64,000 nt of DNA from Phyto melanocephala (taxonomy: Eukaryota > Arthropoda > Insecta > Diptera > Rhinophoridae). The translations under genes and the position numbers were made by a program. The stretch is taken from assembly GCA_941918925.1 (NCBI GenBank), contig OW799233.1:47453341-47517340 (forward strand), given 5' to 3'. The notes beneath the pieces were generated by a model that was not told where the DNA came from, ran no database searches, and worked only from the letters and a program-made list of their open reading frames with translations. Of this stretch, positions 32,325-43,740 are shown in pieces (positions within the stretch are counted from its first letter, which is position 1; the number at the start of each line of letters is the position of its first letter).

Positions 32325-33680
32325 TGTGAGCGTAAAAAAAAGTGTACACAAATATTTTTTAAAATATTGTTTTTATTTCAGTATTTTTATTTATGATAAA
32401 GTTTTACATTTAGGTACTTTTAAATCAGTATTTAGTTCTCTACCTTATTCTAAACAAAATAGCAAAAATATTAACAACAACAAAAGTTTTACAACAAAAA
32501 AAAAAAAAAAATTCATTATTTACGCGTCAAAAAAAGTGTACAAACTGTTTTAAAGTGAAAATAAAACCGATTTAGTATTTAGTTGATTTTCCTTTTGCCT
32601 TAATTACGGCATTTAGTCTTCTGGACATCGATTATACTAATTTTTTAGTTATATCGGATGAAATTTTCTGCCATTCCTCCATTATAACGGATTTCAGCAT
32701 ATCCTTATTACTAATTGTCCTTTTTCGGACTTGGCGGTCCAAAGGCTCCCACAAATGTTCAATTGGATTTAAGTCCGGTGATTGTGGAGGATGATCCAAT
32801 GTTTTGGGAGAGCGGTACAGGAGCCATTCTTTTACTATATGGGATGTATGTTTGGATTCGTTGTCCTGTTGAAAAATCTAAGATCCTTTCAACCCCAATT
32901 TCTCCACACTGACCGGCACGTTGTTTTGCAAAATATTCAGGTAGTCCATCTTATTCATTGTACTTTTAATAAAAACCAAATTCCCAACTCCCAACTGGTT
33001 TTTCTGGCCAAACACCTCAAATTTACTTTCATCACTAAAAAGCACATTATTCCAGAATAAAACATCTTTATTTTCATCCTTTTTGGTGTATTCTAGGCGT
33101 CTTTTTTAATTAGCTGGTGATATTAGTGGTTTCTTTCGTGGGAATCGACCATGTTACCCGTTTTCGTGTAATGCTCGTCGTATTGTACTGGCACTTACGG
33201 TAGTTTCTGATGTTGCCGAAACTTCCTCTGATATTTTAACGGCACTTTTGAAAGGATTCTTTTTTACATCGCGCACTATAGATCTTATTTCAGCCTACTT
33301 TAAAAGTTTTCGCCGGCCCGATCCTGGACGATTTTCTATTTTGCCGTATTTTTCGTTTTTATCAACAATTTTTTTTTGCAGTATTGTAGCTTCTGTTAAT
33401 AATAGAGCCAATTTCTCTAAAAGTTTTTCCTTCATTTCGAAGTTTTATTACTAATTCTCTAATATCACTAGAAGTTTGTTTACCCATTCCAAAGAAATAA
33501 AAATTTACTTTACACGAGGAGATCTTACTCTGCCGATCACAATTAATTTACATAAAACAATAAAAACGTTTCAGTAGAATGCTAAAATAAAGTAAACAAC
33601 CAAATATAACGGTATTCTTTTACAGTAGCACGACGCTGAAATGATGCACATGCAACATGTACACTTTATTTTGACGCGTA
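32325..33680 (-). mobile_element. Tc1-like DNA transposon, near complete
   Basis: The left outer end is CTGTGAGCGTAAAAAAAAGT, continuing GTACAC. A second copy, GCGTCAAAAAAAGTGTACAA, lies at ~32524. The right end has GTACACTTTATTTTGACGC (33658-33676), inverted. Two direct copies of the terminal motif within one ~220-bp end resemble the IR/DR arrangement of Minos/Paris-like Tc1 elements; a matching inner copy at the right end was not found. The host type-B element supplies CTATATA at the junction, in keeping with a TA target. The transposase gene lies on the minus strand and is broken. Confidence 0.85.
32572..33487 (-). pseudogene. Tc1-like DD34E transposase, broken
   Basis: On the minus strand the ATG at 33487 gives MGKQTSSDIRELVIKLRNEG, the start of the first helix-turn-helix. 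Then come ENRPGSGRRKLL (linker with the GRRK basic patch) and RRALHENG. The catalytic core has VLFSDESKFEVFG (first Asp), IFQQDNESKHTSH (second Asp) and PPQSPDLNPIEHLWE (Glu). The gap from second Asp to Glu is 34 residues, i.e. DD34E, typical of Tc1. The C-terminus MSRRLNAVIKAKGKSTKY ends at the stop 32572-32574. Stops (e.g. before the GRRK-AEIR junction, before IFQQD, near KKLV) and frameshifts inactivate it. Its ~305-residue span is slightly short of the family's ~340. Confidence 0.93.
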
Positions 33681-33812
33681 AAATATGCATTCGAATTTGT
33701 TTTTCTTCATTTATGTATCTGTAAGAAATTTCTCATTGTCTTTCTATAGCTAATTAGAGAAGAATATACTAATATATCCTTGGTACAGATGAAGGGTTTA
33801 ATAATATAGTAA

Positions 33813-35048
33813 ACATTAGCGATACAGTTGGTTTTATTTCAGGAATGTTTTTGGTGGGATTTTTCTTTTTTTTCTTTTAAACACACCTGGGCGACAAATA
33901 CTGAATTCGAGCAAAATCGAAATTTTACTCAAACGTTCGAGTTTGCTGTATTTTTAGTATAGAGATTACAAAAAGAATAACTTCGTTACCTGGGTAATTT
34001 GAACGAAAACTACTGAAATATATTTTATCTTTCGATTGAATTCTGTGTCGTATGTTAGATACCAATTTCTACAGAAAATTACGTCACGCCAAATTCTGTT
34101 CGAGCACTTTGGGGATATTTTAAGAATTTAGACGATCGTTTTGAGCAAACATTTTAAATGTGTTTTATTACCTTATATATTATTTATGCATTAATGCATA
34201 AGAAATATGGCTTGCAAGCATGTATGTATATTACTCTCTCATTATAAAATACAAACTTCCAAAACGATAAAAACATTGAAAAATATAGAAAAAATTGAAA
34301 CTAAAAAACGTAGAAATAAAAATAAGCGGAATCAGAATAAAGATGAAATAAAACATTATGAAATAGAACTTTCAAAGCATTAAATGTTTTGATAGTAGAC
34401 CTAGACCAAAAAAAGACTTACATAAAGACTTTTAAAGTTCTGTAATGTGCTGAAAAATCGCTTATAAAAATGTTTTCTCTTTCAACTGTCCTAAATAAAG
34501 TTATTTAGCAACGCTGCTGCTTAATATGTTTACATTTTTAGTCTATGTTTCTGTTATTATTTACCATTTCTTTATTTCATTGCCGTGTTTTGTTTTGATA
34601 TTCTACTTTGTTTCAAAACACGAACACTACCAAAGCGATAAAAATTTTTCAAGTGATGATTGATTTGTTTTAGTGAGAGTCATGTTTCGTTGTGTTTGTT
34701 TTTTTATATTTACACTTAAATGTAGTACTTGAAAGTAGTATGAACTGAAATACATAACAATTAGGACATTTTGCTCAGTTCTTTTTTTTTAGATTCGGTG
34801 TTTACTTTTAAATTGTGGAATGTTTTTTCTGATCCACAGATTTTTAGGAATAACATAAAACTTTTTGGGGAACTGCAAAGTAGTCTAAGTTTAGTTAGTT
34901 GTAACAATATTAAATTACACGAAAAATTTTCATGTTAAGCTAACGCTTGAACTGCAAAAACTGCAGATGAATATATTCATTAATAAAAATTATATTTAAT
35001 TTTTCCTTATACACACTCGTACTTATAATAGAATTGTCAGCAAATAAA
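33813..35048. other. AT-rich intergenic stretch
   Basis: No supported gene or bounded repeat. The sequence is unremarkable apart from homopolymer runs. Confidence 0.45.
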
Positions 35049-36703
35049 ACAAGTAAGAGCACTATATTCGGCTGTGCCGAATCTTTTATACCCACCACCA
35101 ATTTTGTGTACATTTAAAGCACAATATTTACTCAATTTGATCCGTAGAAAGATACGCAAATAAGCAACGCTTTAAAGTTATTCAGGTTTTTTATAAAAAT
35201 GGGCGTTCAAATTAAAATGCATTTTGTGCACTTCGTAATTCTTTTGATCAACATAATCGTTCAAATTCGCCCACAATCGGGAGAATTGTAAAAAATATTT
35301 AAATTTCTGCAAAACAGGTCTGTATATAATGTTAGAAAATCTGTGAATGCCTTCTTAGTTCGTTTAATGGGAACCATTGCTGTTCTTTTGCGGTAGTGGG
35401 GCAAAAGAGCAGTCAACCTCGACTCATCATCATGCCCAACAATTGAGCATCAACATTGTCATTGAAAATTTGGACCATCAGATAGAGGAGTGGCGCCGAG
35501 GATGGGGGGGCCATTTAACCGATATTTTGTTCCATACATAATTGAACCATACAAATATTATCATTATAAAAAGAAATGATAATAATTTCTTAAATAATTT
35601 GTGTTTTATTTAAATTCAACATTGGCCTTTAAAATTTAACCACCCTTAATTACTTTGACATGATAATAAAATGTTTTCGTAAATTTAGTCTTTTAGTGAA
35701 AGTGGGCGTTAAAGTAGGCATGTCAATAAAGTTTCTGCTAATAAATACAACTTAGATATTTAAATATAGTCCTTTATTTTCCCAAAAACTTTGTCAATAG
35801 AGAAATGACATGAATTTAAGATAAACCGTTATATGGGAGGTAGGCGTTAAAGTGGGCGTGGCACCTAAACTTTTTGGCACAACAAATACATTGATTAGAA
35901 GGATATATGTAGCACATTTCATCATCGTACCTCTAATTTTGGCGGTTTTATGAGCTTTTTAATTTCATTAACGGTATATAACGTGAAAAGTCGGCGTTAT
36001 AGTAGGCGTGTCAAAGTTGTTTTTGCGAATGAGTACAACTTAGGTGTTTCAATATAGCCGCTTATTATTCCAAAATTTTTATTAATAGAGAAATTATATG
36101 AATTTTAGGTAAAACGTTATATGGGAGGTGGGCGTACAAGTGGGCGTGGCACATGATTTTCCGTTACAAAAAAGCCCTTCACCAAAAAGCAAAGTGTGCA
36201 AAATTTCAGAGTCGTACATCTAATTTTGTTGCTTTTATGACGTTTTTGTTTTTAAGTATACCGAAAAATACACTGTGCGGTATAAATTTTCGTACATTTT
36301 GATCGATAACTCCTCTCCTAAGGCATAGATTTAGATAATTTTCGGTCAATGCGTTTGGACACAATTCCATTTTATTCGATGTTCGAAGGACACAGTTTTT
36401 TCGACCTACTCTCGCTTTACGAGCTATAACTCTCTTCCTAATATTCCGATTTAGCCCATTTTTAATACCAAACAAACCTTGTCTATAAGAAAGATTCTGG
36501 CGAAATTTGAGCCCTCTAGCTTTTTCGGTGCGACCTCTATCGTGCTTTCAACAGACGGACGGACATAGCTAGATCGTCATCAAATCAAACCCTGATTCAG
36601 AATATATATACTTTATGGGGTCTAAAATGGATATTTCGATGTGTTACAAACGGAATGACAAAATGAATATACCCCCACCATTTTTTGGTGGCGGGTATAA
36701 AAA
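35049..36703 (+). mobile_element. Helentron-associated interspersed element, type A
   Basis: It starts ACAAGTAAGAGCACTATATT, followed by the hairpin TTCGGCTGTGCCGAA and TTTATACCCACCACCA. It ends TTTTTTGGTGGCGGGTATAA, so TATACCCACCACC and GGTGGCGGGTATA are subterminal inverted repeats. Two copies of a ~288-bp unit (GGCGTTAAAGTAGGC at ~35706, GGCGTTATAGTAGGC at ~35994) lie inside, each with GTGGGCG motifs. Near the 3' end is a GTCY tract (CAGACGGACGGACATAGC), a core and TATATATACTTTATGGGG, as in Drosophila mini-me elements. The frame 36206-36475 (-) is within the repeat and recurs elsewhere; it is not a gene. Confidence 0.85.
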
Positions 36704-37632
36704 TGTGCTTGTGCATTGCTTTAGATGTAAGTATTTTGTTATTCATACATTTGATGTTATACTTTTGTATGCACTATAACAGGAGATTTCAATGTATTTG
36801 GCTCAAATTAAGCTTTACTGATCCATGCTATAAAAAATCTATTATATCAAATCAACTTTAAAGGAAAATTTGAATAAGTTTTTAAAAACGTAGAGGGGAG
36901 AAAGATGGCGAGAATAATACTCTTAAACAAGTTCATGTACCAAAAATTAAGTTCGAACCATGTTACAAGTTAAAGTACGCGTGCATCTTGATTTGTAAAT
37001 CTCTGTTAGAAAGCAGATACAGATATGTACTTGGCTGGAAGTAATACTAAGTGAAAAAACAAATACAAAAAATCTCGAACAATACCACACAACAAGCATT
37101 CAATAGTTAAAGTTCTTAAGTGAATTGTTTCTTTTTTTGGAGACTTTTTGGTAAATGAAAGCCGACTTGTTTCGTGTGCTGGTTGACCAGCCAAAAACAA
37201 ACAACTTAATTGAGTGAACTTTTTTTATTGGGATACAATGCAAAAATTGAGTTTAAAAAGGTTAAACTGGACTATTAGCTAAAAGCAAAGACACACAAAA
37301 AGGATGAAGCAATTGTGGCCGTTTACCGTTTAAGCAAATCATTGTTGTTTTTTTAAATTATTTTTGAAATAGATTTTTGAAAACAGCATAAAACGGGCAT
37401 TCTAAATACTTTAATATATTTTTTTTATTTATTTATTTCAGTTAATGAATTAAAGTTGCTTGCAGACTTTTAAACAGTATATAAATATTGGATTCAAAGA
37501 TGAAATTATTTTAGATTTTACAATGTTAACATTAAAAGAAAAATTAATAAGTTAATAAAATTTATTGAACTCAGTACAAATTCTTAAAAACGGATCAATG
37601 TTGGCATAATTTGTTCTTAAAACTGTGACAGA
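36704..37632. other. AT-rich intergenic stretch
   Basis: No supported gene or repeat. Confidence 0.45.
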
Positions 37633-37960
37633 TCTAAGTATATATGTATGTATATAAAAGTGGAACTCTGTCTGTCTGTGTGTGTGTGTGTTAGCTATAG
37701 ACTCCGAAACTGTAAAGCCGATCGGACTCAAACTTTGGAAAGTTGTTGTACACATTCCAGGGAGTGTTAATGGGTAGTAAAAAGTGGGCGGGGTGACGCC
37801 CATAAAAAATAAGCTATAATTTTTAGCTACTTGCACTATATCGATTTTTCTGAAACTTTGCATACACATTAAGCTGTCATGACTATATAATTTCGTGATT
37901 AGAAAAGTGGGCAGGGTCATGCCAATAAAAAAAAGTTATAATATTGAGGTTCTTGCACTG

Positions 37961-39284
37961 CACATTGGTTGCGCCCATACGACAAAAATAAAAAAAAACA
38001 TCCTAATATATTGGGCTTGTAGCGCAACAATTAGTCGCTAATGTCATCAAATGTCTCTCTTCTGAATTTATTTTGATAATTCTAACTGTAATTTTGATAT
38101 GTAAACAATTAAAGTGTGAATTTGCGTAGAAGTAAAAAGTTGATTAAACGAACTAGGAAAACAAAGTGAAACTGCAGTTGTTAAAATACATTTGATAAAA
38201 GTGCCCGACTAAAATTATTAAAATGGAAATCAATGTGAATGGTATTGGCATTGTTTTAATGAAATAATAAGTAAATAAATTGTGTTGTGGTTATAGTAAA
38301 ATTCAGATTTTGAAGAAGTATTTTGTTTAACATGGTTTGCTTATCTCCGTAAAAATTATTTAGAGTTTTAGTTAGTTTCCCAATCGAAGCCAATGACCAA
38401 ATTGGTTTGTAAATGCTAACACATGTATGTAGTTTTATGTTATGTTTAATTCAAGTGCAGATTTTTGCAGTTTTTTATATATGTATATTCAATACACTAC
38501 CTCAACCTCTTTATTTAATGTGTTTTTTAGAATGCTAAATATATCATCAGGTTACAAAATAAAGACAGATAAATTTAAAACATTCGCGCTTGATACTGCT
38601 AAAGGGCTGGTAGAGAAATACCCTTGGTTCTATCTCCCACCTTCAGTACACAAGATCATACTGCACACTTCCGAAGTAATTGACGCAGCTATCAATTGGA
38701 GAGCTTTCAGAGGAAGCTGCAGAAGCCAAAAACAAAGATATTAAAAGATACAGGCTTCAACACACACGGAAAACTTCTAGAATTGCAACAAACACGGATT
38801 TATTAAATATATTATTGCTGAGTTCGGATCCATTAATTTCAGGTCAAAGAAAATTGCCATGTAAAAAGAAAAGTACGCTATTAAAATCTGCAATTCAATT
38901 GCTGCAAGAGTAGCAAGTTTAAAACAATGTATTATTTTATGTATTATTTATTTTATTATTTGTTTTATTATTTATTTTATGAATTATTTTATGTTATATT
39001 GTATGTATTTTAAAACTATGAAGTGCTAAATTTTATATGTCGGTAAACATAAGTATTCTGATAAAGGAAAAAATTGACTTAAAGCATGGGAAAAATATTT
39101 TTATTTAATTTTTTCCACTTTTTCACAAACAAATGTAAAAAACTGACGATAGGGGCATGTGACCACGTCCATTTTATCAGTATGTCGTGTTTATATTATC
39201 AGAAATATACTCTGTAAATTTCAAGATGATATCTTTATTCTACCTATTTTTGTCACTCTCCTTCATACAAGTGCAACCACTGTG
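37961..39284 (+). mobile_element. TIR-bounded DNA element of unidentified superfamily, inserted in a Helitron
   Basis: The ends are CACATTGGTTGCGCCCATAC and, inverted from the right, CACAGTGGTTGCACTTGTAT. The host sequence CACTG (37956-37960 and 39285-39289; GCACTG if one base less is assigned to the element) is duplicated on both sides. The uninterrupted form, TTGCACTGGACCG, is present in all other units of the host Helitron. A protein remnant occupies 38531-38913. The superfamily is not recognised from these ends. Confidence 0.8.
38531..38913 (+). pseudogene. C-terminal remnant of an arthropod repeat-associated protein
   Basis: The first frame reads MLNISSGYKIKTDKFKTFAL and WFYLPPSVHKIILHTSEVID, and the frame overlapping from about 38683 reads QLSIGELSEEAAEAKNKDIK and TNTDLLNILLLSSDPLISG. 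Together they look like one protein broken by a single frameshift near 38690. The order SSGY..PPSVHKIL..G.LSEEAQEARNKD..SSDPLIS is a pattern I recall from uncharacterised proteins repeated in many arthropod genomes; the name is unknown to me. A TTTTTTAG just before 38531 could be a splice acceptor. It is probably the protein of the host element at 37961-39284; no catalytic motif can be assigned. Confidence 0.65.
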
Positions 39285-39649
39285 CACTGGACCGATTTTT
39301 CTGCAATTTTGCACACATATTGAGCTGTCATGACTATACAGTTTCGTGATTAGAAAAGTGGGCAGCGCCACGCCCATAAAAAAAGTAGTAATTTTTAGCT
39401 TCTTGCACTTGATATTTAATTAAAATTCAGAATGCATTTTTATTCAGGGGGCGTAGCAACGCGCGCCGGGCTTGGCTAGTAGTGAATAAAAATAACGTGT
39501 ACAATTAAATAATAAATTAAAGGAGTTGTTGACAATTAAGGAATTAGAACATTAATTTTTCTTTTAATAAATTGAGAACAAGCGTGACGTTAACATCGCT
39601 TTTAGATTTTTAAGTGTTGAGAATTTTATAAGAGTATAAAACGGCAGGC

Positions 39650-40350
39650 TTAACGGACGTCACTGTAGGCCTCAAAGACAAAATAACAGAACAATTCCTG
39701 TTTTTGCATAGATTTAATTATATTGTTGGTGACATTGCAAATTATTGAACCATACTCTAGACTAGGCCCGACTTATATAAATCCAAATACTGCACATGCT
39801 TCTGTTAACAAAGCAGAGATAATTAAGAGAAAATTAAGCTTAGGATCTAATACAATTCCAAGGTCGGAGACGGTTTTTAGGATAATACCACACTAAAAAC
39901 TAAAGAAATCTAAGCCTGTAATGACAATTGGGCATACGTGTATACCTGTCATTGGTTTGGGCTTTTACTGTCCCTCATTTTCAACCTAATCTAACCTAAG
40001 CCTTTTGTGGGAAAATATAATCAACGTGGAGATTCTAACCAAAGAGTATTCTTAAGTCATCAGCATACCATTAGGACATCCAAAAATTTAATCGTATCTG
40101 ACAGATCATTAATAAGTAGAGAAAACAGCAATAGACCCACATGACTTCGCTGTGGAACACCAGAAACAACAGCAGTTAGTTAAGAAGTTATATTTTGATT
40201 TTTATAACGTTTTGCCGTCTATTCATCAAGTACGAATAAATCCAGTAAGTCCGAAAATTCCATTAGATTAAGCTTATTTATTGAAAGTTTGCGATCGACC
40301 TTTTAAAAAACTTTACTGATGTCGGTGTAAATTACATCAGTTTACTTTTA
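39650..40350 (-). pseudogene. jockey-like LINE reverse transcriptase fragment
   Basis: Minus strand. From about 40345 downward: TDVIYTDISKVF (RT block A, catalytic Asp), then SGVPQRSHVGLLLFSLLIND (block B, normally SGVPQGSHLGPLLF). The ADD block is degraded. Further on, VSDLGIVLDPKLNF (~39870) and LEYGSIICN (~39760) are the thumb-side blocks of jockey/CR1 RTs. Stops and frameshifts throughout. Both ends are truncated; no 3' tail was identified. Confidence 0.85.
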
Positions 40351-41413
40351 TTCAATAAAACCACAATTCTCTAGCATAGTATGCTAATGCAGCAGATAAG
40401 TAACAACCCAGCAAAAACTTTTATTACAAAATAATGAGTTAAATGTACTGAAAAACATTTCTGCACTACTTACAATTTGGCTCTAAACCCATTATTTTTA
40501 CACAGCGATGTCATTGGAGACAAGTACTTACCACTCAAGCTTACAAATGGGCACTCAAAAAAGTACTTACTAATCGCTTAAGCTGAAATTCCACATCTAT
40601 TTAAGGAAAAGTTAAATCAATGTAGTTATATGTTGTAAATTACAGAGCACAAAGCTAGGACGCTCTCAGCGGAGAACAACTCAGTTGAGTTTAAATGCTA
40701 GAGATGACTAATTAGATTTTATTTTTAATTTTATCGATAGTTATCTTTGTAGTGTGTATTTATTTTCTCATATTTTTAAAGAAAAAAATTTAAAAAATAA
40801 ATATAAATAGAAAAAAAACGTTGTTCTGAAAATTATTTTTTAATTTCGAATTTTCGAAAATCCTTATTTTTTAAACTCCTTCAGTTATATTTCGTTCAAC
40901 ATGCTATGGACGTAAGTAAATTTTTTCTCTCGTTCTTATCTTTTTTTTAACAAACAAACAAAAATGGTTGCAATTAATCATTCGTCTTAAAAAGCAGTAA
41001 ATTGGCAATAATGTTAAGTAGTTAACCTGGCAACATGTTAAAGCCAATAACAAAAACTCAAATGTTGTAAGCAACTTTAATGGCTGAAGGATAAAGGAAA
41101 AGTATAATATTTAAGAAATGTTGGCAAATAAATTTTAGCATTTTACAACAACAAAAAAACTTAAATGGCAAAGAATGGTTCTAGTGGAGAAGCAAAGAAA
41201 AAAGTTAATCAACTTCTTATACGAACAATTACTAGCTTAAACATTAACAAGAGCTTTTAAATCGTCCAAATACATTGAACAATTTTTACTATTCCAAGAA
41301 CGACAACTATAAACCAAAATCCAGATAAACAGAGGAAAAAAATACAATGCGAAATTGAGTTAAAAACCAAATAAACATTTAACTAAATAGTCATAAAGCA
41401 TACACTTAACAGA
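40351..41413. other. AT-rich intergenic stretch
   Basis: No supported gene or repeat. Confidence 0.45.
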
Positions 41414-42263
41414 ACAAGTAAAAATGCCATTTTCGGTCTTGTCGAATTTGATAATACCCTTTACCATCATGTACATAGATATAGTGACCAGTTCGTCGCC
41501 TAGATTTCAGACTTAATGTTATAGGCTATATTGCTTTTTTTATTTCCAACTGCTTCTTTGATTTTGAATTTTTTTAATAATTGTATTCTAATAGTCAAGC
41601 TCTTTCATTTGATACCCATAATGTTGGGGTTAAAAAAGAAAATTATCCACCATAATTTTAGGGCGCTATCTTGGACTTTAACTTGTTCATAATTTACTGT
41701 ATTCCACTGGTCAAGCCCTTTCATTTGATATCAATATTGAGGGTGTCAAAGTGGGTATATTTTTAATTAATACAATTGACCCATATTTACACTTATTGAA
41801 AGCCATGTTTTAGTGGTCATATATAAGAAATATATTATATATAAGAATATACATACATATATTATAAATATAGGGTGCCCCGATGGACTAGTCAGCAGTG
41901 TGCTGTTCTGCTAGTTTGGGGGTTGCGGGTTCGATTCCCGCCGGAGACTCTAGACTTGTCTACTTCCTTTCTATTCTATTCTTACTTTTCTATTCAGGTA
42001 TCACAAAGGGATCAATATAATGGACCCAAGTGAGCTACATAGCAGCTGCCTGTTCTACCTAACCTAACCTATATTATAAATATTATTTATAATAAATAAA
42101 TAAGAAAATATTGATACCATGTATATTTCACACACGAACAGAAGGATAGACGAACTTTGCACAATTGACTCTACTCGGCATAAGCTTTCGGAAAATATAT
42201 ACTTTATGGGGTCGGAAATTAATATTGTAGGCACGTTAGACACTACAGGTGAAGGATATAAAA
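41414..42263 (+). mobile_element. Helentron-associated interspersed element, type B, split by a SINE
   Basis: It starts ACAAGTAAAAATGCCATTTT, a diverged family 5' end, then TAATACCCTTTACCATCATG. It contains the CAAGCCCTTTCATTTGATA phrases and ends with CTACAGGTGAAGGATATAAA. A GTCY-side remnant and ATATATACTTTATGGGGTCG lie at ~42195-42215. The SINE 41872-42070 is inserted in it. Confidence 0.78.
41872..42070 (+). mobile_element. tRNA-derived SINE with perfect 13-bp target duplications
   Basis: A 199-bp retroelement. The head carries RNA polymerase III boxes: TGGACTAGTCAGC (A box-like, 41884-41896) and GGTTCGATTCC (exact B box, 41928-41938). A tRNA-like T arm, GCGGGTTCGATTCCCGC, surrounds the latter. 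A non-tRNA body follows and the 3' tail is made of CCTAA/CTAAC repeats. It is flanked by ATATTATAAATAT at 41859-41871 and 42071-42083, identical. Perfect duplications point to a recent insertion. Transcribed, if at all, by Pol III; mobilised by a LINE in trans. Confidence 0.93.
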
Positions 42264-43400
42264 GATGGAACTAGACTATAGGGACAATAGTTAAGAACTA
42301 CAGTTTTGTATTTGCCAAGTCTTTTTAAATAAGACACTGAACTCAAAACCAGTTATTAATCTAGAGATTTTAAACAACTATGTCTTAACATTTATATGTA
42401 CATTAAGATATTTAATTTTTATATTTCTAATAGAATTAAGCTCCTGCCTTCATAAATATGTGTCCAAGCATAGAACTAACAACACAATTTTTTTTATTAA
42501 TTTGTGTGTTACAAATAGCTTTAGGAACCAAAATTACCTGATAGCATGTCGGTAAATGCGTAGAACATTAATGTTTAAGGCTTAAACATACTAAAGCAAA
42601 TAATAATATTAAAATAACAACAAAATCTGTTGTTAAAAAAATCTATGCCTATACAAATTTTAAAAAAGGGTTCTCAAACACTTTCGAACAAGAAAAATAT
42701 TGTTTTACAGAAAATTAGACAGGCAACGAAAATTTCGACAGCATTGCAAATTCATAATACAAATTTAATATTCGAATATGTTACGAACCGTTTTGGCCCA
42801 CTGAGGTTTCCGGCTAGCTTGTTCATGGCGATAGCTCAGGCAGATTCCAACCCTCTCACTGGCTACGCAACCACTCATAAAACTAACAGAAAAATACAAC
42901 AAAAATACTTCAGAGAATACTACTACAAACTCCACCACACAAAGAATTCACGAGAATAATCGAGTTATTCGATAATCAACACTAAATTTGACAGACAAAG
43001 AAAATCAAATCAACTATAATAAGGATCATTAGTCATTAGACACAAATGAAGAAAATATCCAGCCGTATATCCGTGACAAAGGTGGTTGCTATCTATGAGA
43101 CTCTGATACTAGGCAACAACTCCTTGTTTAGCAAAGCGCTAGCGTAAACGTTTGATGGGACTCCTAATTAATAATCAGGATAATCATATCCAATAAAATT
43201 AAATCCAGAGTGCAATTTTTTAATAAAATCTCTCTATCAAAAGAACTGAAAATGTAAAATTTCGAGGAAAATCACCATTACGTTGCTATGACGTCTTTTA
43301 CCCATTGGACTGAGTTTGAGCTATAAGGGCATGGCGAACTACTTTAAAGTCTTAAAACTGTTTGAGGCCACAAGTACTGAGCTCAATTAAACACTCAAGC
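42264..43400. other. Intergenic stretch with an unrecognised open frame
   Basis: The frame 42630-42959 (+) is 109 codons (non-ATG start), Lys/Thr/Gln-rich, without a recognisable domain, and probably chance. The surrounding DNA is AT-rich. Confidence 0.4.
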
Positions 43401-43429
43401 CAGAACAAATATGTTAAAGTTATACGGGT

Positions 43430-43740
43430 AAATTTACTTTATGTATGCCACTCACCCGTTTTTGATATCAACATATCGAGGTTGCTGGCTGTATTGACGG
43501 GTCACATGCAAATTGACTCGGACTAAACGACTATGGTCGCAGCTGTCTGGAGAGGGAGAAGGAGGAATCGATTTTAAATCTTCTCTGCGAATGTCCTGCA
43601 CTGGCGGCTGGATAACCTGTACTGGATAGCCTCTCTGCGATATCTGAAGTTGGACTGAATGATCTACTGAGATTCTTCACAGCCACGGGGTGGATCTAGT
43701 ACCCTTACTCTAGGATTTATTCTGAGATATATTGAAACTG
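43430..43740 (+). pseudogene. LINE ORF2 C-terminal remnant
   Basis: In broken frames: LTGHMQI, then NDYGRSC / EREEE / NLLCECPAL, then LNDLLRFFTATGW. This is the terminal cysteine-histidine block of RNase H-bearing insect LINEs (pattern LTGH..CRSC..EEE..LCxCPAL..FI..SGW). Frameshifts and stops occur between segments. No boundaries, target duplication or tail identified. Confidence 0.7.

Larger units (their letters stand above)
31920..33812 (+). mobile_element. Helentron-associated interspersed element, type B, split by a Tc1-like transposon
   Basis: Family phrases run through 32030-32325 (CCGAGGCAGTC, TTATATCTC, ATTACAAACGGAATGACAAA). They resume at about 33773 with TATATCCTTGGTACAGATGA and end at AGGGTTTAATAA (~33812). 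The type-B consensus runs without a break across the two parts, so the Tc1-like element 32325-33680 landed in it. The 5' end is lost or too diverged to place. Confidence 0.65.
37633..39479 (+). mobile_element. Non-autonomous Helitron split by a 1.3-kb TIR element
   Basis: It starts A|TCTAAGTATATATGTATGTA then TAAAAGTGG, and ends GGGCTTGGCTAG before T (CTAG 39476-39479). The hairpin GCGTAGCAACGC lies just before. Units with AAAAGTGGGC appear at ~37785, 37910 and 39358. The array is interrupted within a unit at GCACTG by the insertion 37961-39284. Removing the insertion gives a ~520-bp Helitron of the same family as 17680-18548. Confidence 0.88.

Noticed and set aside
36206..36475. 89-codon basic open frame (-) as a gene
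   Set aside because: It lies inside the type-A interspersed element, and the copy at 59400-59700 has the same DNA without keeping the frame open.
41872..41950. A functional tRNA gene
   Set aside because: The B box and T arm are good, but no complete cloverleaf with pairing acceptor ends could be drawn and a SINE body follows.
42056..42070. CCTAA repeats resembling the insect telomere repeat
   Set aside because: Only two to three units, placed exactly at the 3' end of the SINE before its target duplication; a SINE tail explains them.
42630..42959. 109-codon frame as a gene
   Set aside because: No ATG at its start, no domain, unremarkable composition; chance is sufficient.
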